The notes: generated by a model not told the origin, from the sequence alone. 64,000 nucleotides of DNA from Terasakiella brassicae (GCF_014641495.1 NZ_BMHV01000006.1:1-64000), one strand, 5' to 3'. Shown: positions 44,794-54,175, counted from the first letter of the stretch. Program-made: numbers and translations.

Positions 44794-46263
44794 ATGTCAC
44801 AGCACGCCCACCTCATCGATATGGTCAATCGGGCCGAAACGGTCGAAATTCTTTGTGTCGGCGATATTATGCTGGACCGTTTTGTCTACGGCCACGTGGA
44901 CCGGATCTCGCCTGAAGCCCCGATCCCGGTTTTACGCATTGATCGTGAAGATGCCATGTTGGGCGGGGCGGGCAATGTCGTGCGCAATGTCCTCAGCCTC
45001 GGGGCCAATGCCCGTTTTTGCGGTTTAGTCGGTGAAGATGATGCCGGGCGACAAATTGCCAACCTGTTAAATGAAAATGATCGATGCTGCGCGGCCCTTT
45101 TATTGGATGAAACGCGCCCGACTTCGTTAAAAACACGGTTTATGGCCTCCAACCAACAAATGTTGCGCACTGATCATGAAAGCCTCGCTCCCTTATCGGA
45201 AAAACAGCATGGTGATCTCATCATGGATGTGGCGCAAAGTCTCGGACAGGCCAAAGTCATGGTTTTGTCGGATTACGGCAAAGGGGTTTTACATGGGGAA
45301 AATGCAATTGATTTAATTGCTTTGGCTAAAAAAGCCGATCTCCCCATTATTGTTGATCCCAAAGGCGATGATTACAGCAAATATCGCGGGGCCACACTGG
45401 TCACACCAAACCGCAAGGAACTCAGCGAAGCCAGCCGTATGGCCTGTGATAGCGATCAATCCATTGTCGCCGCCGCCCGCCATATTATTGAAACCTGCGG
45501 AATTGAAAACGTTCTGGCAACCCGATCCCAAGACGGTATGACACTTGTGACCCAAGAAGGCGATGTCATTCACCTTCCAACCGAAGCCCGCGAAGTATTC
45601 GATGTGTCCGGGGCAGGCGATACGGTTGTTGCTTCCTTGGCGGTCATGTTGGGCCTTGGGGCCACCTTAAGCGATGCGGCCAAGCTTGCCAATGTTGCCG
45701 CCGGGATCGTTGTTGCCAAAATCGGAACTGCCAGTGTCTATGGCGAAGAACTGATCGAAGCCCTGCATCATCAGGACCTATCCGAAGCCGAAGCCAAAGT
45801 CGTCGGGCGTGACAGCGCCAAAGACCGCGTACTTCGCTGGCAGGCACAAGGCAAAAGTGTTGGTTTTACAAACGGCTGTTTCGATCTTTTGCACCCCGGC
45901 CATATTTCCCTGCTGAAACAAGCCGCAGAACAATGCGACAAGCTTGTGATCGGGTTAAACAGCGATGCTTCCGTCCAGCGCTTAAAAGGGCCGGAACGCC
46001 CCATTCAGAACGAAATGGCCCGGGCAACCGTTCTCTCCTCCCTCGCCTGTGTCGATATGGTGGTGATTTTTGATGAAGATACCCCGATGGAGCTCTTATC
46101 AACCTTATTGCCCAATGTTCTGGTCAAAGGCGCTGATTATACGATCGATCAGGTTGTTGGCGCTGAATTGATCAAGCAAAACGGCGGGCGCGTCTTTCTT
46201 GCCCAATTAAAGGACGGCTTTTCAACGACAAATACAGTGAAAAAGATGAAAAAGGATTCTTAA
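44794..46263 (+). CDS. hldE: Bifunctional heptose kinase/adenylyltransferase
   Basis: 489 residues. Makes ADP-heptose for lipopolysaccharide inner core. Residues 1-325 are a ribokinase-type kinase (GDIMLDRFVYGHVDRISPEA, GGAGNVVRNVLSLGA, FDVSGAGDTVVASLAVML with the catalytic Asp) acting on heptose 7-phosphate; residues 345-480 are a cytidylyltransferase-like domain (FTNGCFDLLHPGHISLLKQA, RPIQNEMARATVLSSL) that adds AMP. The domain order and length match E. coli HldE. gmhA and gmhB are not adjacent. Confidence 0.96.
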   Translation: MSQHAHLIDMVNRAETVEILCVGDIMLDRFVYGHVDRISPEAPIPVLRIDREDAMLGGAGNVVRNVLSLGANARFCGLVGEDDAGRQIANLLNENDRCCAALLLDETRPTSLKTRFMASNQQMLRTDHESLAPLSEKQHGDLIMDVAQSLGQAKVMVLSDYGKGVLHGENAIDLIALAKKADLPIIVDPKGDDYSKYRGATLVTPNRKELSEASRMACDSDQSIVAAARHIIETCGIENVLATRSQDGMTLVTQEGDVIHLPTEAREVFDVSGAGDTVVASLAVMLGLGATLSDAAKLANVAAGIVVAKIGTASVYGEELIEALHHQDLSEAEAKVVGRDSAKDRVLRWQAQGKSVGFTNGCFDLLHPGHISLLKQAAEQCDKLVIGLNSDASVQRLKGPERPIQNEMARATVLSSLACVDMVVIFDEDTPMELLSTLLPNVLVKGADYTIDQVVGAELIKQNGGRVFLAQLKDGFSTTNTVKKMKKDS

Positions 46264-46296
46264 TCTTTCAGATTGTGGAGAACGTATTTTAGAAAC

Positions 46297-46815
46297 ATGA
46301 CTGTCTTTTCCATACAGCAAGGCGATATTACCAAATTAGACATCGACGTTATCGTCAATGCCGCCAACGAAACCCTGTTAAGCGGGGGTGGCGTGGACGG
46401 GGCCATTCACCGGGCAGCGGGAAAAGGTCTGCTGGAAGAATGTCGTCGCCTGAACGGCTGTCAAACGGGAGAAGCCAAATTAACAAGGGGATATAATCTG
46501 CCCGCACGCTATATCATCCACACCGTCGGACCCGTTTGGCAACAACATCCCCCTAAAGAAGCAGATCGGCTTCTTCTCAACTGCTACTTTAACTCTCTGA
46601 GAATTTGCTTGAAGAAAGGCCTGCAATCTATTGCTTTTCCATGTATTTCTACAGGGATATTTGGCTTTCCCCCACAGCGGGCGGCTCAACTTGTCGTTAA
46701 AAATGTCATTGAATTTTGCAAAATTCACCCCGGATTGGCGCAGGTAATTTTTTGTTGTTTCGATATCGAAAGTAAAACGCTATATGATCAAGCGTTTCAC
46801 GAAATCGTCTCTTAA
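46297..46815 (+). CDS. Macrodomain protein (O-acetyl-ADP-ribose deacetylase type)
   Basis: 172 residues from ATG 46297, where homologues begin; a GTG at 46273 would add eight residues. Macrodomain signatures are complete: QQGDITKLDIDVIVNAANET, LSGGGVDGAIHRAAG, ARYIIHTVGPVW and IAFPCISTGIFGFPPQRAA. These bind ADP-ribose, and MacroD-type enzymes remove it from proteins or hydrolyse O-acetyl-ADP-ribose. It starts about 30 bases after hldE and overlaps the convergent cyclase gene by four bases. Confidence 0.93.
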   Translation: MTVFSIQQGDITKLDIDVIVNAANETLLSGGGVDGAIHRAAGKGLLEECRRLNGCQTGEAKLTRGYNLPARYIIHTVGPVWQQHPPKEADRLLLNCYFNSLRICLKKGLQSIAFPCISTGIFGFPPQRAAQLVVKNVIEFCKIHPGLAQVIFCCFDIESKTLYDQAFHEIVS

Positions 46816-48167
46816 CTTTCCTTCAGGACAACAACATCCATCGGTTTTTCAACACCGCCAACTTGGCGGTTGGGGCGAAGTTCCCAACGCTCTTCAGCTT
46901 GTTCATAACCATGATCCAGCGCGCATTTTAAGGTTTGTGCCGTTGCAATGGCGCGTACGCCCTCAATCTTTGTTTGCTTTTCCATTTTGGCCGACACATT
47001 TGCCGCATCCCCAATCACAGTATATTCCAATCGATGCGATTCACCGATCACCCCAAACACAATGGGACCGGATGCGCACGAGGCATGGATCACAACCGGA
47101 TCCTGCCCCAAACGGGCACGGTCTGCATTCCATTGATCAGACGCTTTGATAATGTCTTCCATCGCGTGTAAAGCTTGTGCCCCATGCTGCGCAGATTCTT
47201 TCAACACCCCAAAATAAGCCATAATGCCATCACCCAAAAATTTATCCACATGGCCGCCAAATTTGGAAATCACCGGCACGATCCGGGCATGATATTCGGT
47301 AATCAGTGCAATTTGTTCGGACGGTTTCAATCGTTTGGTCAATGGGGTAAAGCCCCGAATATCCACATTCAGGATTGAGGCCTCACGCGCGACCACATCC
47401 CCGACATGGGCGTCATTTTCAGCCGATTTGATATGGTCGGCTAAATCTTCCGAGAAAAAACGCGATAACGATTGGGCGGCCTGACCTTGGGTTACCGCAC
47501 GAACCAGCAAAGCACGGGCGCGCAAAGTTGCCAGGGCCAGAATCACAGCCACCAAAACCATCGAGACGATTTTGTCAAATTCCGCCCCGATCAACACACT
47601 GTTTGAGGTCAGGTAATGCACATAATCACGCGTCACCATATTGTTCATATCATCATGGACAACCACATACCCCACCATCACGGCCCATCCTAAAACGGCG
47701 GCCAGTCCGCTCAGCAGGATATAGCGGGCTTCAAAACGAAGGGCACGTAACGCAATGAAAATAAAGATATAAAGAACCGTTGGTGCCTTTAAATAAAAAC
47801 TCGGCGGTTGCATATATTGGATATGAAAGCTGAAAATTGTACCAAACAACAATAAAATATCTGCCACAATCGATAGTGAAATTACCCAGCCGGGCAATCG
47901 CATGCGATAACTGAAATAAAGCCGGATAAGCGTAAAGCCGAAATAAAGACTTAAAACATAAGGGACCGGTTCAAACGGGGCGTCCGTGTGAAAGGTTTTC
48001 GGCGAAACAGCATAAAGGGTACCAAAGATCACCACCACTGCCAGCTGGATCCAGCCGACCAGTTGTTCTGATACATTTTGCTGTTCAACAATTGCATCCT
48101 GAATCCGCTTGGGGATTTTGCGATCATCGTCATCCCCGATAAAGCGACACAGCAGCGCACGAAACAT
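46812..48167 (-). CDS. Membrane class III adenylate/guanylate cyclase
   Basis: 451 residues. The first 230 hold about six membrane helices with short loops (VGWIQLAVVVIFGTLYAV, VISLSIVADILLLFGTIF). A class III cyclase domain follows at about 258-440: ILNVDIRGFTPLTKRL and HVDKFLGDGIMAYFG carry both metal-binding aspartates, the latter with a Lys fitting ATP use; LEYTVIGDAANVSAKME has the base-selecting Asp and the transition-state Asn, but the usual Arg four residues later is Lys. So activity may be reduced. Two bases separate it from a response regulator gene upstream. Confidence 0.88.
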   Translation of the reverse strand: MFRALLCRFIGDDDDRKIPKRIQDAIVEQQNVSEQLVGWIQLAVVVIFGTLYAVSPKTFHTDAPFEPVPYVLSLYFGFTLIRLYFSYRMRLPGWVISLSIVADILLLFGTIFSFHIQYMQPPSFYLKAPTVLYIFIFIALRALRFEARYILLSGLAAVLGWAVMVGYVVVHDDMNNMVTRDYVHYLTSNSVLIGAEFDKIVSMVLVAVILALATLRARALLVRAVTQGQAAQSLSRFFSEDLADHIKSAENDAHVGDVVAREASILNVDIRGFTPLTKRLKPSEQIALITEYHARIVPVISKFGGHVDKFLGDGIMAYFGVLKESAQHGAQALHAMEDIIKASDQWNADRARLGQDPVVIHASCASGPIVFGVIGESHRLEYTVIGDAANVSAKMEKQTKIEGVRAIATAQTLKCALDHGYEQAEERWELRPNRQVGGVEKPMDVVVLKES

Positions 48168-48169
48168 AA

Positions 48170-48859
48170 CTAGGGCACCAACTTGTAACCGCCCGGTTCC
48201 GTCACAAGGATCTGGGCGTTGGAAGGGTCTTTTTCGATTTTTTGACGCAGACGATAGACATGCGTTTCCAGTGTATGGGTCGTCACACCCGCGTTATAAC
48301 CCCAGACTTCATCCAATAACGTATCGCGCCCGACAACTTTGCCTCCGGCGCGGTATAAAAACTTGATAATATTGCTTTCTTTATCTGTCAGGCGGACTTT
48401 CTGTTCCGTCTCATTCTCAATCAACAGCTTGGCGGCAGGCTGGAAAGTATAAGGCCCGACCTTGAACGTTGCATCTTCGCTTTGTTCATGTTGGCGCAAA
48501 TGGGCCCGCAGACGCGCCAGCAATACCCCCAAACGAAACGGCTTGGTAATATAATCATTGGCCCCGGCATCCAAGCCAAGGATGGTATCGGCATCGGTAT
48601 CAGCCCCGGTCAACATGATAATCGGGCATTTCACCCCTTGTTTGCGCATCAATCGACACACATCGCGACCATCCATATCCGGCAGGCCCACATCCAGAAT
48701 CACCACATCGAAAGTTTCGTCTTTGGTCACCGCCAAGGCACTGGCGGCGCCATCGGCTTCAACCACGTCGAAATCCTCATGTAACGACAATTGTTCGGTC
48801 AACATTTGACGCAATGAATCATCATCATCAACAAGAAGAACACGTTTGGCGTTAGACAT
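48170..48859 (-). CDS. OmpR/PhoB-type response regulator
   Basis: 229 residues from ATG 48859, which has GAGGGAA upstream; the ATG at 48892 is unsupported. Receiver domain at 1-115 with acidic DDDD pocket (VLLVDDDDSLRQML), phosphorylated Asp in DVVILDVGLPDMDG and KPF near 103. A winged-helix DNA-binding domain follows, with RLTDKESNIIKFLYRAGGKV and VTTHTLETHVYRLRQKIEKD. No histidine kinase is adjacent; instead a cyclase is co-transcribed downstream, which suggests the regulator pathway and the cyclic nucleotide are linked. Confidence 0.92.
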   Translation of the reverse strand: MSNAKRVLLVDDDDSLRQMLTEQLSLHEDFDVVEADGAASALAVTKDETFDVVILDVGLPDMDGRDVCRLMRKQGVKCPIIMLTGADTDADTILGLDAGANDYITKPFRLGVLLARLRAHLRQHEQSEDATFKVGPYTFQPAAKLLIENETEQKVRLTDKESNIIKFLYRAGGKVVGRDTLLDEVWGYNAGVTTHTLETHVYRLRQKIEKDPSNAQILVTEPGGYKLVP

Positions 48860-49000
48860 AACTTCCCTCACACGGACCTGAATATTGCTCACCCGTTACC
48901 ATAACAACTAAAGAATATCCCGTATAGAAGACTTTAAGGGCGATAACGCTATTGTGAAATCGCGTTATTCGGCCTACATATGGGGACCTTTGTTTAAAAA

Positions 49001-50161
49001 ATGTCCGTTATTGCTATGCCGCATCGCCTGTCCATTACCTTAAGCGAAACCAAATCCGCGACCACAGCTCCGTCTTTGCTGGCAGTTGACCGCGCCCTGT
49101 CCGACCTGCGCCGTGGACAAATTGTTGCTATTGATAACGCAAATGGGCTTATCACCTTGGTTTTAGCCGCAGAAGGCGCGACAAAATCAACGATCCAGCG
49201 CCTTAAAGATTTAAGTAAGGGGCAACCGGATTTAATCATCACGGCCGCGCGCGCCCATACATTAGGACTGGGCATCTTCAAATATAAGGCCGTGCGTGCC
49301 AAAATGGGCAAAGCCCTGCGCCCCGATTTGATTGAAAGTCTGGTCAATCCGCTGGCTGAATTTTCCAAAAACGACTTTTTTGATATCCCGTTTGAAGATA
49401 TCGACCTTGACAGCGGCGAAAGTGCTGCGATCGGCCTAACCAAGCTTTCGCGCCTGTTACCGGCAGCGATTACGGTAAACCTGCCTGTGGATGATTTTAA
49501 GTCCTTTATCAGTGCAGAAAACCTAATGGGTGTGACCAACCATGATATCTTTGGTTATGAAGAGGCCGCTGCGCGTTCCCTGCGCGCGGTCAGCGATGCA
49601 CAAGTGCCGCTGGCTGATGCCCCACAGACCAAAATGGTCGCTTTTCGCCCGGCAGACGGTGGCATTGAACATATCGCCATCATTATCGGGGAACCCAATC
49701 CCAATGAACCCGTCCTGATCCGTATTCATTCAGAATGTTTCACAGGCGATCTGGTTGGTAGTTTGCGCTGTGATTGCGGGGATCAACTGCGCGGTGCAAT
49801 CAAGGCCATTGCCGATCACGGCAGCGGTATTTTGCTCTATCTCGCACAAGAAGGGCGCGGCATCGGTTTAATCAATAAATTACGTGCCTATAAATTGCAA
49901 GATACCGGGCTGGATACGTTTGATGCCAACGAACAATTAGGTTTTGATGCGGATGAACGGGTCTATATCCCGGCGGCACAAATGCTTGACCATCTTGGGG
50001 TTAAACAAGTTCGTCTTATGACCAACAACCCGGAAAAAGTCAAAGTTCTGGGCACCTGTCATGTCGATGTGGTGGAACGGGTCGAACATGCGTTTGAAAC
50101 CAACAAACACAACGAACCTTACCTTTTTGCCAAGGCGACCAAAGGTGGGCATTATCTTTAG
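49001..50161 (+). CDS. ribA: GTP cyclohydrolase II with degenerate RibB-like N-terminus
   Basis: 386 residues. The C-terminal 200 are GTP cyclohydrolase II, first step of riboflavin synthesis: RIHSECFTGDLVGSLRCDCG with zinc cysteines, YLAQEGRGIGLINKLRAY, and MTNNPEKVKVLG. The N-terminal 190 resemble RibB (dihydroxybutanone phosphate synthase) only loosely: AVDRALSDLRRGQIVAIDNA is kept, but the RibB acidic and histidine catalytic motifs are not clear, as in other alphaproteobacterial RibA proteins. A separate RibB is likely elsewhere. Single gene, divergent from the regulator. Confidence 0.93.
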   Translation: MSVIAMPHRLSITLSETKSATTAPSLLAVDRALSDLRRGQIVAIDNANGLITLVLAAEGATKSTIQRLKDLSKGQPDLIITAARAHTLGLGIFKYKAVRAKMGKALRPDLIESLVNPLAEFSKNDFFDIPFEDIDLDSGESAAIGLTKLSRLLPAAITVNLPVDDFKSFISAENLMGVTNHDIFGYEEAAARSLRAVSDAQVPLADAPQTKMVAFRPADGGIEHIAIIIGEPNPNEPVLIRIHSECFTGDLVGSLRCDCGDQLRGAIKAIADHGSGILLYLAQEGRGIGLINKLRAYKLQDTGLDTFDANEQLGFDADERVYIPAAQMLDHLGVKQVRLMTNNPEKVKVLGTCHVDVVERVEHAFETNKHNEPYLFAKATKGGHYL

Positions 50162-50319
50162 GTCTTTAAACCGCTGAGTCGGAATTTTTTGCCCTCCCCT
50201 GCCCTATCTTGTAAATATAATACTTATTTTTCAAATACTTATAATCTGGCATAGAGTTTGCGACATATCGCTTAAAAGAAATAAACCTAAGAGCGATAAT
50301 TGAGCAACCGGAGCCGGAT

Positions 50320-51309
50320 ATGGTCGATCATGTAAATACGCAGGTGGCATACAATCCACCACCCGCTGGCAACGAGGCGACAAAATCATCCAACGAGCCC
50401 GCCAAACAGGCTGATAAAGAAAAAGAATTCAGTTTCTTTGGCGACGATGGCGTTACTTTCTGGGATATGTTGGATGTCGTCAATCCTTTGCAACATATCC
50501 CGATTGTCTCCACCGCTTATCGCGCCATTACCGGCGACGAACTGGACCCCGGCGCACGATTGGCAGGGGGAACGCTTTTTGGTGGTCCCATTGGACTGGC
50601 GGCGTCTGCCTTCAATGTGATTTTAGAAAACAACACCGGAAAAGATGCCGGGGAACATGTGTTAGCCATGTTCCAGGGCGAAGAAGTTGATGTTCCGGCA
50701 CAAGACAAAACCATGATGGCACAGAACGAGGGCCTATCGCACCCTATAAACGGGTTCGCCCCGATCAAATCCATCCCTGAAAGCGAGGCTGATGCGTTTG
50801 CAGCCGGGGAAGAATCCTTAAGACTGGCGCAGTTACAGGAATTTATGAACCCCGCCACCACGCGTGAAGTCCCAACGCCTATCAACACCCCGGTTGGAGC
50901 CGGGTCGGCTGGCACTTGGGCCCCCCCGGCAAATCAGCCGCCTTTGCCCTTCCCAACCGAACGACCACAAGCACAAACATCTTCACCTGCGCCTGTTACA
51001 TCAACAAAAACAGAACCCGTTCCCGCCAACACAATCGTTGCCCAACCGCAACAATCTGTTGGTTTTCAAGCAAAACAATCACATACCGACTCCCTTGATG
51101 CCTTGCGTGCCTTTGCCCGTGATATGCAGGCACAACGCCAACAGGATCAAGGAGAGCGCCTGAAAGCGGAAAGAAAAGCACCTGTTGCCCCACCCCCTGT
51201 GCCTGCCAATACGGCACAACTCAGCCAAACATCCGATAATGGCTGGTTTGCCGATATGATGTCACAAAATATGAAACGTTATGAAACCACGGCACAATCC
51301 GGGGGCTGA
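50320..51309 (+). CDS. Conserved proline-rich protein of unknown function
   Basis: 329 residues. A conserved-looking block at about residues 35-110 contains FFGDDGVTFWDMLDVVNPLQ, HIPIVSTAYRAITGDELDPG and GGTLFGGPIGLAASAFNVIL. This block, with short hydrophobic Gly-rich parts but no full membrane segment, recurs in Rhodospirillaceae hypotheticals as far as I recall. The rest is Pro/Gln/Thr-rich and probably disordered, ending in NGWFADMMSQNMKRYE. Seven bases separate it from an L,D-transpeptidase gene, so an envelope link is possible. Ribosome site GGAG precedes ATG 50320. Confidence 0.65.
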   Translation: MVDHVNTQVAYNPPPAGNEATKSSNEPAKQADKEKEFSFFGDDGVTFWDMLDVVNPLQHIPIVSTAYRAITGDELDPGARLAGGTLFGGPIGLAASAFNVILENNTGKDAGEHVLAMFQGEEVDVPAQDKTMMAQNEGLSHPINGFAPIKSIPESEADAFAAGEESLRLAQLQEFMNPATTREVPTPINTPVGAGSAGTWAPPANQPPLPFPTERPQAQTSSPAPVTSTKTEPVPANTIVAQPQQSVGFQAKQSHTDSLDALRAFARDMQAQRQQDQGERLKAERKAPVAPPPVPANTAQLSQTSDNGWFADMMSQNMKRYETTAQSGG

Positions 51310-51315
51310 TAGACC

Positions 51316-51813
51316 ATGACAATCTTGGTTCGGGCCGATAACACCCTGATTTATGGGGGGAAGACCTATCGCTGTGCCTTGGGAAAAGGCGGCGTAAAAA
51401 CAGATAAAGTCGAAGGCGATGGAGCCACACCGACCGGAATTTTTGCGTTGCGTTACATTCTTTATCGTGCTGATCGTATCAAAAAACCCGATAGCGCCTT
51501 AAACGTTCGTGTTATTGAGAAAACAGACGGCTGGTGTGATGATCCGCAACATGCGGATTATAACCGTCCTGTTACGCTGCCCTTTCCGGCCTCATACGAA
51601 AAGCTTTATCGCGATGACCCTATCTATGACATTATTGTTGTTTTAGGGCATAACGACAGCCCGCCCGTTCCCGGTAAAGGCAGTGCGGTCTTTTTTCATC
51701 TGGCACGTCATCAATATGCCCCAACAGAAGGCTGTGTTGCGGTAAACCTCACCGATATGTACGAGATTTTGGCAAAGATCACCCCTGATGAAACGATAGA
51801 AATCCGTTTATAG
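51316..51813 (+). CDS. L,D-transpeptidase (YkuD domain)
   Basis: 165 residues with the YkuD fold: KVEGDGATPTGIFALRYILY at the start of the domain and, at the end, HNDSPPVPGKGSAVFFHLAR and the catalytic PTEGCVAVNLTDM with cysteine. The residue before GC is Glu where S/T-x-G-C is usual, so the motif T-E-G-C still fits. It lacks a visible signal peptide, as do many members of the short COG3786 type. Such enzymes cross-link peptidoglycan or attach proteins to it. Five bases from the convergent YggS gene. Confidence 0.88.
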   Translation: MTILVRADNTLIYGGKTYRCALGKGGVKTDKVEGDGATPTGIFALRYILYRADRIKKPDSALNVRVIEKTDGWCDDPQHADYNRPVTLPFPASYEKLYRDDPIYDIIVVLGHNDSPPVPGKGSAVFFHLARHQYAPTEGCVAVNLTDMYEILAKITPDETIEIRL

Positions 51814-51818
51814 CCTCA

Positions 51819-52487
51819 TTAATGCGGGGCCCGTTCGCCAAAGATAGCCGTCCCCACCCGCACCGAGGTCGCGCCAAAACGAATAGCGGTTTCATAATCC
51901 CCACTCATACCCATACTGAGTTTTTTAAGCCCGTAACGCTGGGCCAGTTTACGCAAGAACGCAAAATGTACGCTCGGTTCTTCCTCAGCAGGGGGAATAC
52001 ACATCAGGCCCAGAACCGGCAATTTCAGTTCATCGCAGCACAATTTGATAAATTCATCCGCATCCCCCGGTAAGCATCCGCCTTTTTGCTCTTCTTCCCC
52101 GGTGTTGATTTGCAGGTAAACCCCGACTTGTTTCCCCTGTTTTTCCATTTCCTTTGCCAGAGCGCGCGCAAGCTTGGGGCGGTCCACCGTTTCAATCACG
52201 TCAAAAAGGGCAACGGCTTCCTTGACCTTATTGGTTTGCAATCCACCAATTAAATGCAAAGAAACCTCTGAAAACTCATCTTTTAACGCGGGCCATTTTC
52301 CTTGGGCTTCCTGCACCCGGTTTTCACCAAACACGCGGTGTCCGGCTTGCAATGCCGGGCGGATTGTCTTTGCGACATGCACTTTGCTGACCGCGACCAG
52401 TTCAATTTCGTCAGCATTACGGTCCGCCTCTTGTGCGGCCTGTTGAATTGATTGCTTCACTTGATCAAGATTATCTGCAATACCCAT
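51819..52487 (-). CDS. YggS-family pyridoxal-phosphate protein
   Basis: 222 residues, a TIM barrel that binds pyridoxal phosphate and keeps vitamin B6 and amino acid pools in balance. VAVSKVHVAKTIRPALQAGH carries the cofactor lysine; FGENRVQEAQGKW, HLIGGLQTNKV, VYLQINTGEEEQKGGC and LSMGMSGDYETAIRFGATSV are all present. The length is normal. It is usually found near proC or pilT elsewhere; here it is divergent from a ThiE-like gene, with about 30 bases between starts. Confidence 0.93.
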   Translation of the reverse strand: MGIADNLDQVKQSIQQAAQEADRNADEIELVAVSKVHVAKTIRPALQAGHRVFGENRVQEAQGKWPALKDEFSEVSLHLIGGLQTNKVKEAVALFDVIETVDRPKLARALAKEMEKQGKQVGVYLQINTGEEEQKGGCLPGDADEFIKLCCDELKLPVLGLMCIPPAEEEPSVHFAFLRKLAQRYGLKKLSMGMSGDYETAIRFGATSVRVGTAIFGERAPH

Positions 52488-52518
52488 AGGAGAATCCGTT
52501 TACATCAAAGGTGTGGAA

Positions 52519-53130
52519 ATGGCCCTGACCGTATCAGAGGTAGCCCGTCAGCTCAATCGCCGGAATGCAAAAAAGAAAAATTTACCGGCCCTTATTTTTA
52601 TGACGGATTCAAAACGACTTTCTGACCCCACGTCTTTGATCCCGTACCTGCCGAAAAACTCTGCCTTGATTGTGCGTCATTTTTCAAGAAATCAGAAAGA
52701 ACAAATTATAATTAAAATCAAAAGGATGTGCCGTAAACATAAAGTAAAACTTCTGGTTTCTGATGATCTTCAACTTGCCCTGAAGCATCGTCTGGATGGG
52801 GTTCATTTTCCAGAAAAATCTGTGAAGAGAATTGCGGCTTGCGGACGGTACCCACGCCCAAAAGCAACCTTCCTTGTAACAGGGGCGTGTCATTCCCTGC
52901 ACGCATTAAAACGGGCGGAAAAGGCCAAACTGGACGGTATTCTTCTGTCCCCCGTCTTTACCACACAAAGCCATCCCAACGCAGCCTGTCTTGGCACCAT
53001 CCGATTTAATGCGTGGGCTTCACAAACCGATAGGAGCGTCTATGGACTGGGCGGGATCAATCAAAAAACGGCAATTCGCCTGTCTTGCAGTAAATCAATC
53101 GGCTTTGCCGGAATTAGCGGGTTGATTTGA
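52519..53130 (+). CDS. ThiE/TenI-like protein
   Basis: 203 residues from ATG 52519 (AAGG seven bases upstream; a GTG two codons earlier is less well placed). TIM barrel of thiamine phosphate synthase type: LPALIFMTDSKRLSDP, VKLLVSDDLQLALKHRLDGV, VTGACHSLHALKRAEKAKLD, GILLSPVFTTQSHPNAACLG and YGLGGINQKTAIRL. The usual HxxQ.D phosphate and Mg motifs are weaker than in true ThiE, so it is probably a TenI-like or divergent member. Function cannot be fixed from sequence. Confidence 0.8.
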   Translation: MALTVSEVARQLNRRNAKKKNLPALIFMTDSKRLSDPTSLIPYLPKNSALIVRHFSRNQKEQIIIKIKRMCRKHKVKLLVSDDLQLALKHRLDGVHFPEKSVKRIAACGRYPRPKATFLVTGACHSLHALKRAEKAKLDGILLSPVFTTQSHPNAACLGTIRFNAWASQTDRSVYGLGGINQKTAIRLSCSKSIGFAGISGLI

Positions 53131-53197
53131 CCTTTTTCATCCGGGCAAGATCGTATAAATTCAAATCAAATCAGAACACTTATATTTTGGGGCATTT

Positions 53198-53929
53198 ATG
53201 TTAGAAAATTTTGAAACCGTCGGCGAATGGGAAAGTGACGCAGAAGGCAATAAAGTCGGATTGCGCCGCATTGATATGGAATCGGTCATGCGCCATTTCA
53301 CCACCTTTGACGGACCGGTCCTGCATATCGGCAGTAAAGCTGCGGATTTAGATACCACAACACGCTGGCGCCGCGTTTTTGCCGGTAAGCAGGTCATCGG
53401 GATCGATATTGAGGACGGCGATAATGTGGATTACGTCTTTGATATTACAAAAAATATTTCCGGCTTGCGTAAAAAGACCGGAATCAAGCAATATTCCACC
53501 ATTGTGGCCTATCATCTGTTGGAACATGTCACCAATCCGTTTGAAGTGGCCGCCAATATCGAAAAGCTTTTAAAGCCGGGCGGACGATTGATTCTCAGTG
53601 TGCCTTGGGTACAGGCTTTTCACGCTTATCCTGACGATTTCTGGCGCATTTCATTTTCGGGCTTGCGTCAGCTTTTTAAAAATCTTGATTTTGAATTTGA
53701 ATTTTATGCCGATGGCCATGAAGGTTATGCCTATCAACTGACCCGTAACGGTATCCCGGAACATAGTCCCCGCATGTGCGATCTGGAAGGACGTCTCTTC
53801 CAACTTCGGTTTGAAATGGGTGATATGCCGGAACAGAAAATGATCAAAAAACTGGACGTAAATAAAATTCAGATTTCTAAACCGTTTTGCCAGTACATGG
53901 CTTGTAGTATCGTTGCTGTAAAACGCTAA
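53198..53929 (+). CDS. SAM-dependent methyltransferase, WbdD/Methyltransf_11 type
   Basis: 243 residues. VLHIGSKAADLDTTTRW replaces the classic motif I, then VIGIDIEDGDNVDYVFDI (acidic strand-two end), STIVAYHLLEHVTNPFEVAA and LLKPGGRLILSVPWVQAFHA follow. The LEHV and PW.. blocks are those of methyltransferases often found in polysaccharide and lipid modification. The C-terminal third has no match I know. Single gene; a repeat and a terminator lie downstream. Confidence 0.85.
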   Translation: MLENFETVGEWESDAEGNKVGLRRIDMESVMRHFTTFDGPVLHIGSKAADLDTTTRWRRVFAGKQVIGIDIEDGDNVDYVFDITKNISGLRKKTGIKQYSTIVAYHLLEHVTNPFEVAANIEKLLKPGGRLILSVPWVQAFHAYPDDFWRISFSGLRQLFKNLDFEFEFYADGHEGYAYQLTRNGIPEHSPRMCDLEGRLFQLRFEMGDMPEQKMIKKLDVNKIQISKPFCQYMACSIVAVKR

Positions 53930-53959
53930 CTTTAAACCTCTTTGCCCTTTTTTCTCCAC

Positions 53960-54057
53960 CGTCATCCCCGACCCTGATCGGGGATCCCGTCTTCCCGGAT
54001 ATAAGACACTGAACCCTTTGATTTAAAATGGGTTTCGCATCAAGTGCGGGATTGACA
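53960..54057 (+). repeat. Dispersed ~97-bp palindromic repeat, copy 1
   Basis: Opens tcatccccgaccctgatcgg and ends gcatcaagtgcgggattgac, each end a near-palindrome, with aaccctttgattt in the middle. A copy in reverse orientation lies at 61981-62076 with roughly four fifths identity by eye. A shorter relative (gcatcccggacagg ... cgggatgac) lies near 56181. Such elements are scattered between genes in alphaproteobacteria. Confidence 0.8.
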
Positions 54058-54115
54058 GGTTTTAGGTGCGGGACGGTTGTTGCATGGGTAAATTATTCTT
54101 TTTATTAAACAAAAA

Positions 54116-54145
54116 GAAAGGGCGCTCCCAAAGGAACGCCCTAAC
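54116..54145 (-). terminator. Terminator of the porin gene
   Basis: gggcgctcc at 54120-54128 and ggaacgccc at 54133-54141 pair around a 4-base loop; on the minus strand TTTCTTTTTG follows. It lies about 35 bases after the porin stop. Confidence 0.85.
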
Positions 54146-54175
54146 TTTTGAAGTTTTATCTAAACTGATATCAGA

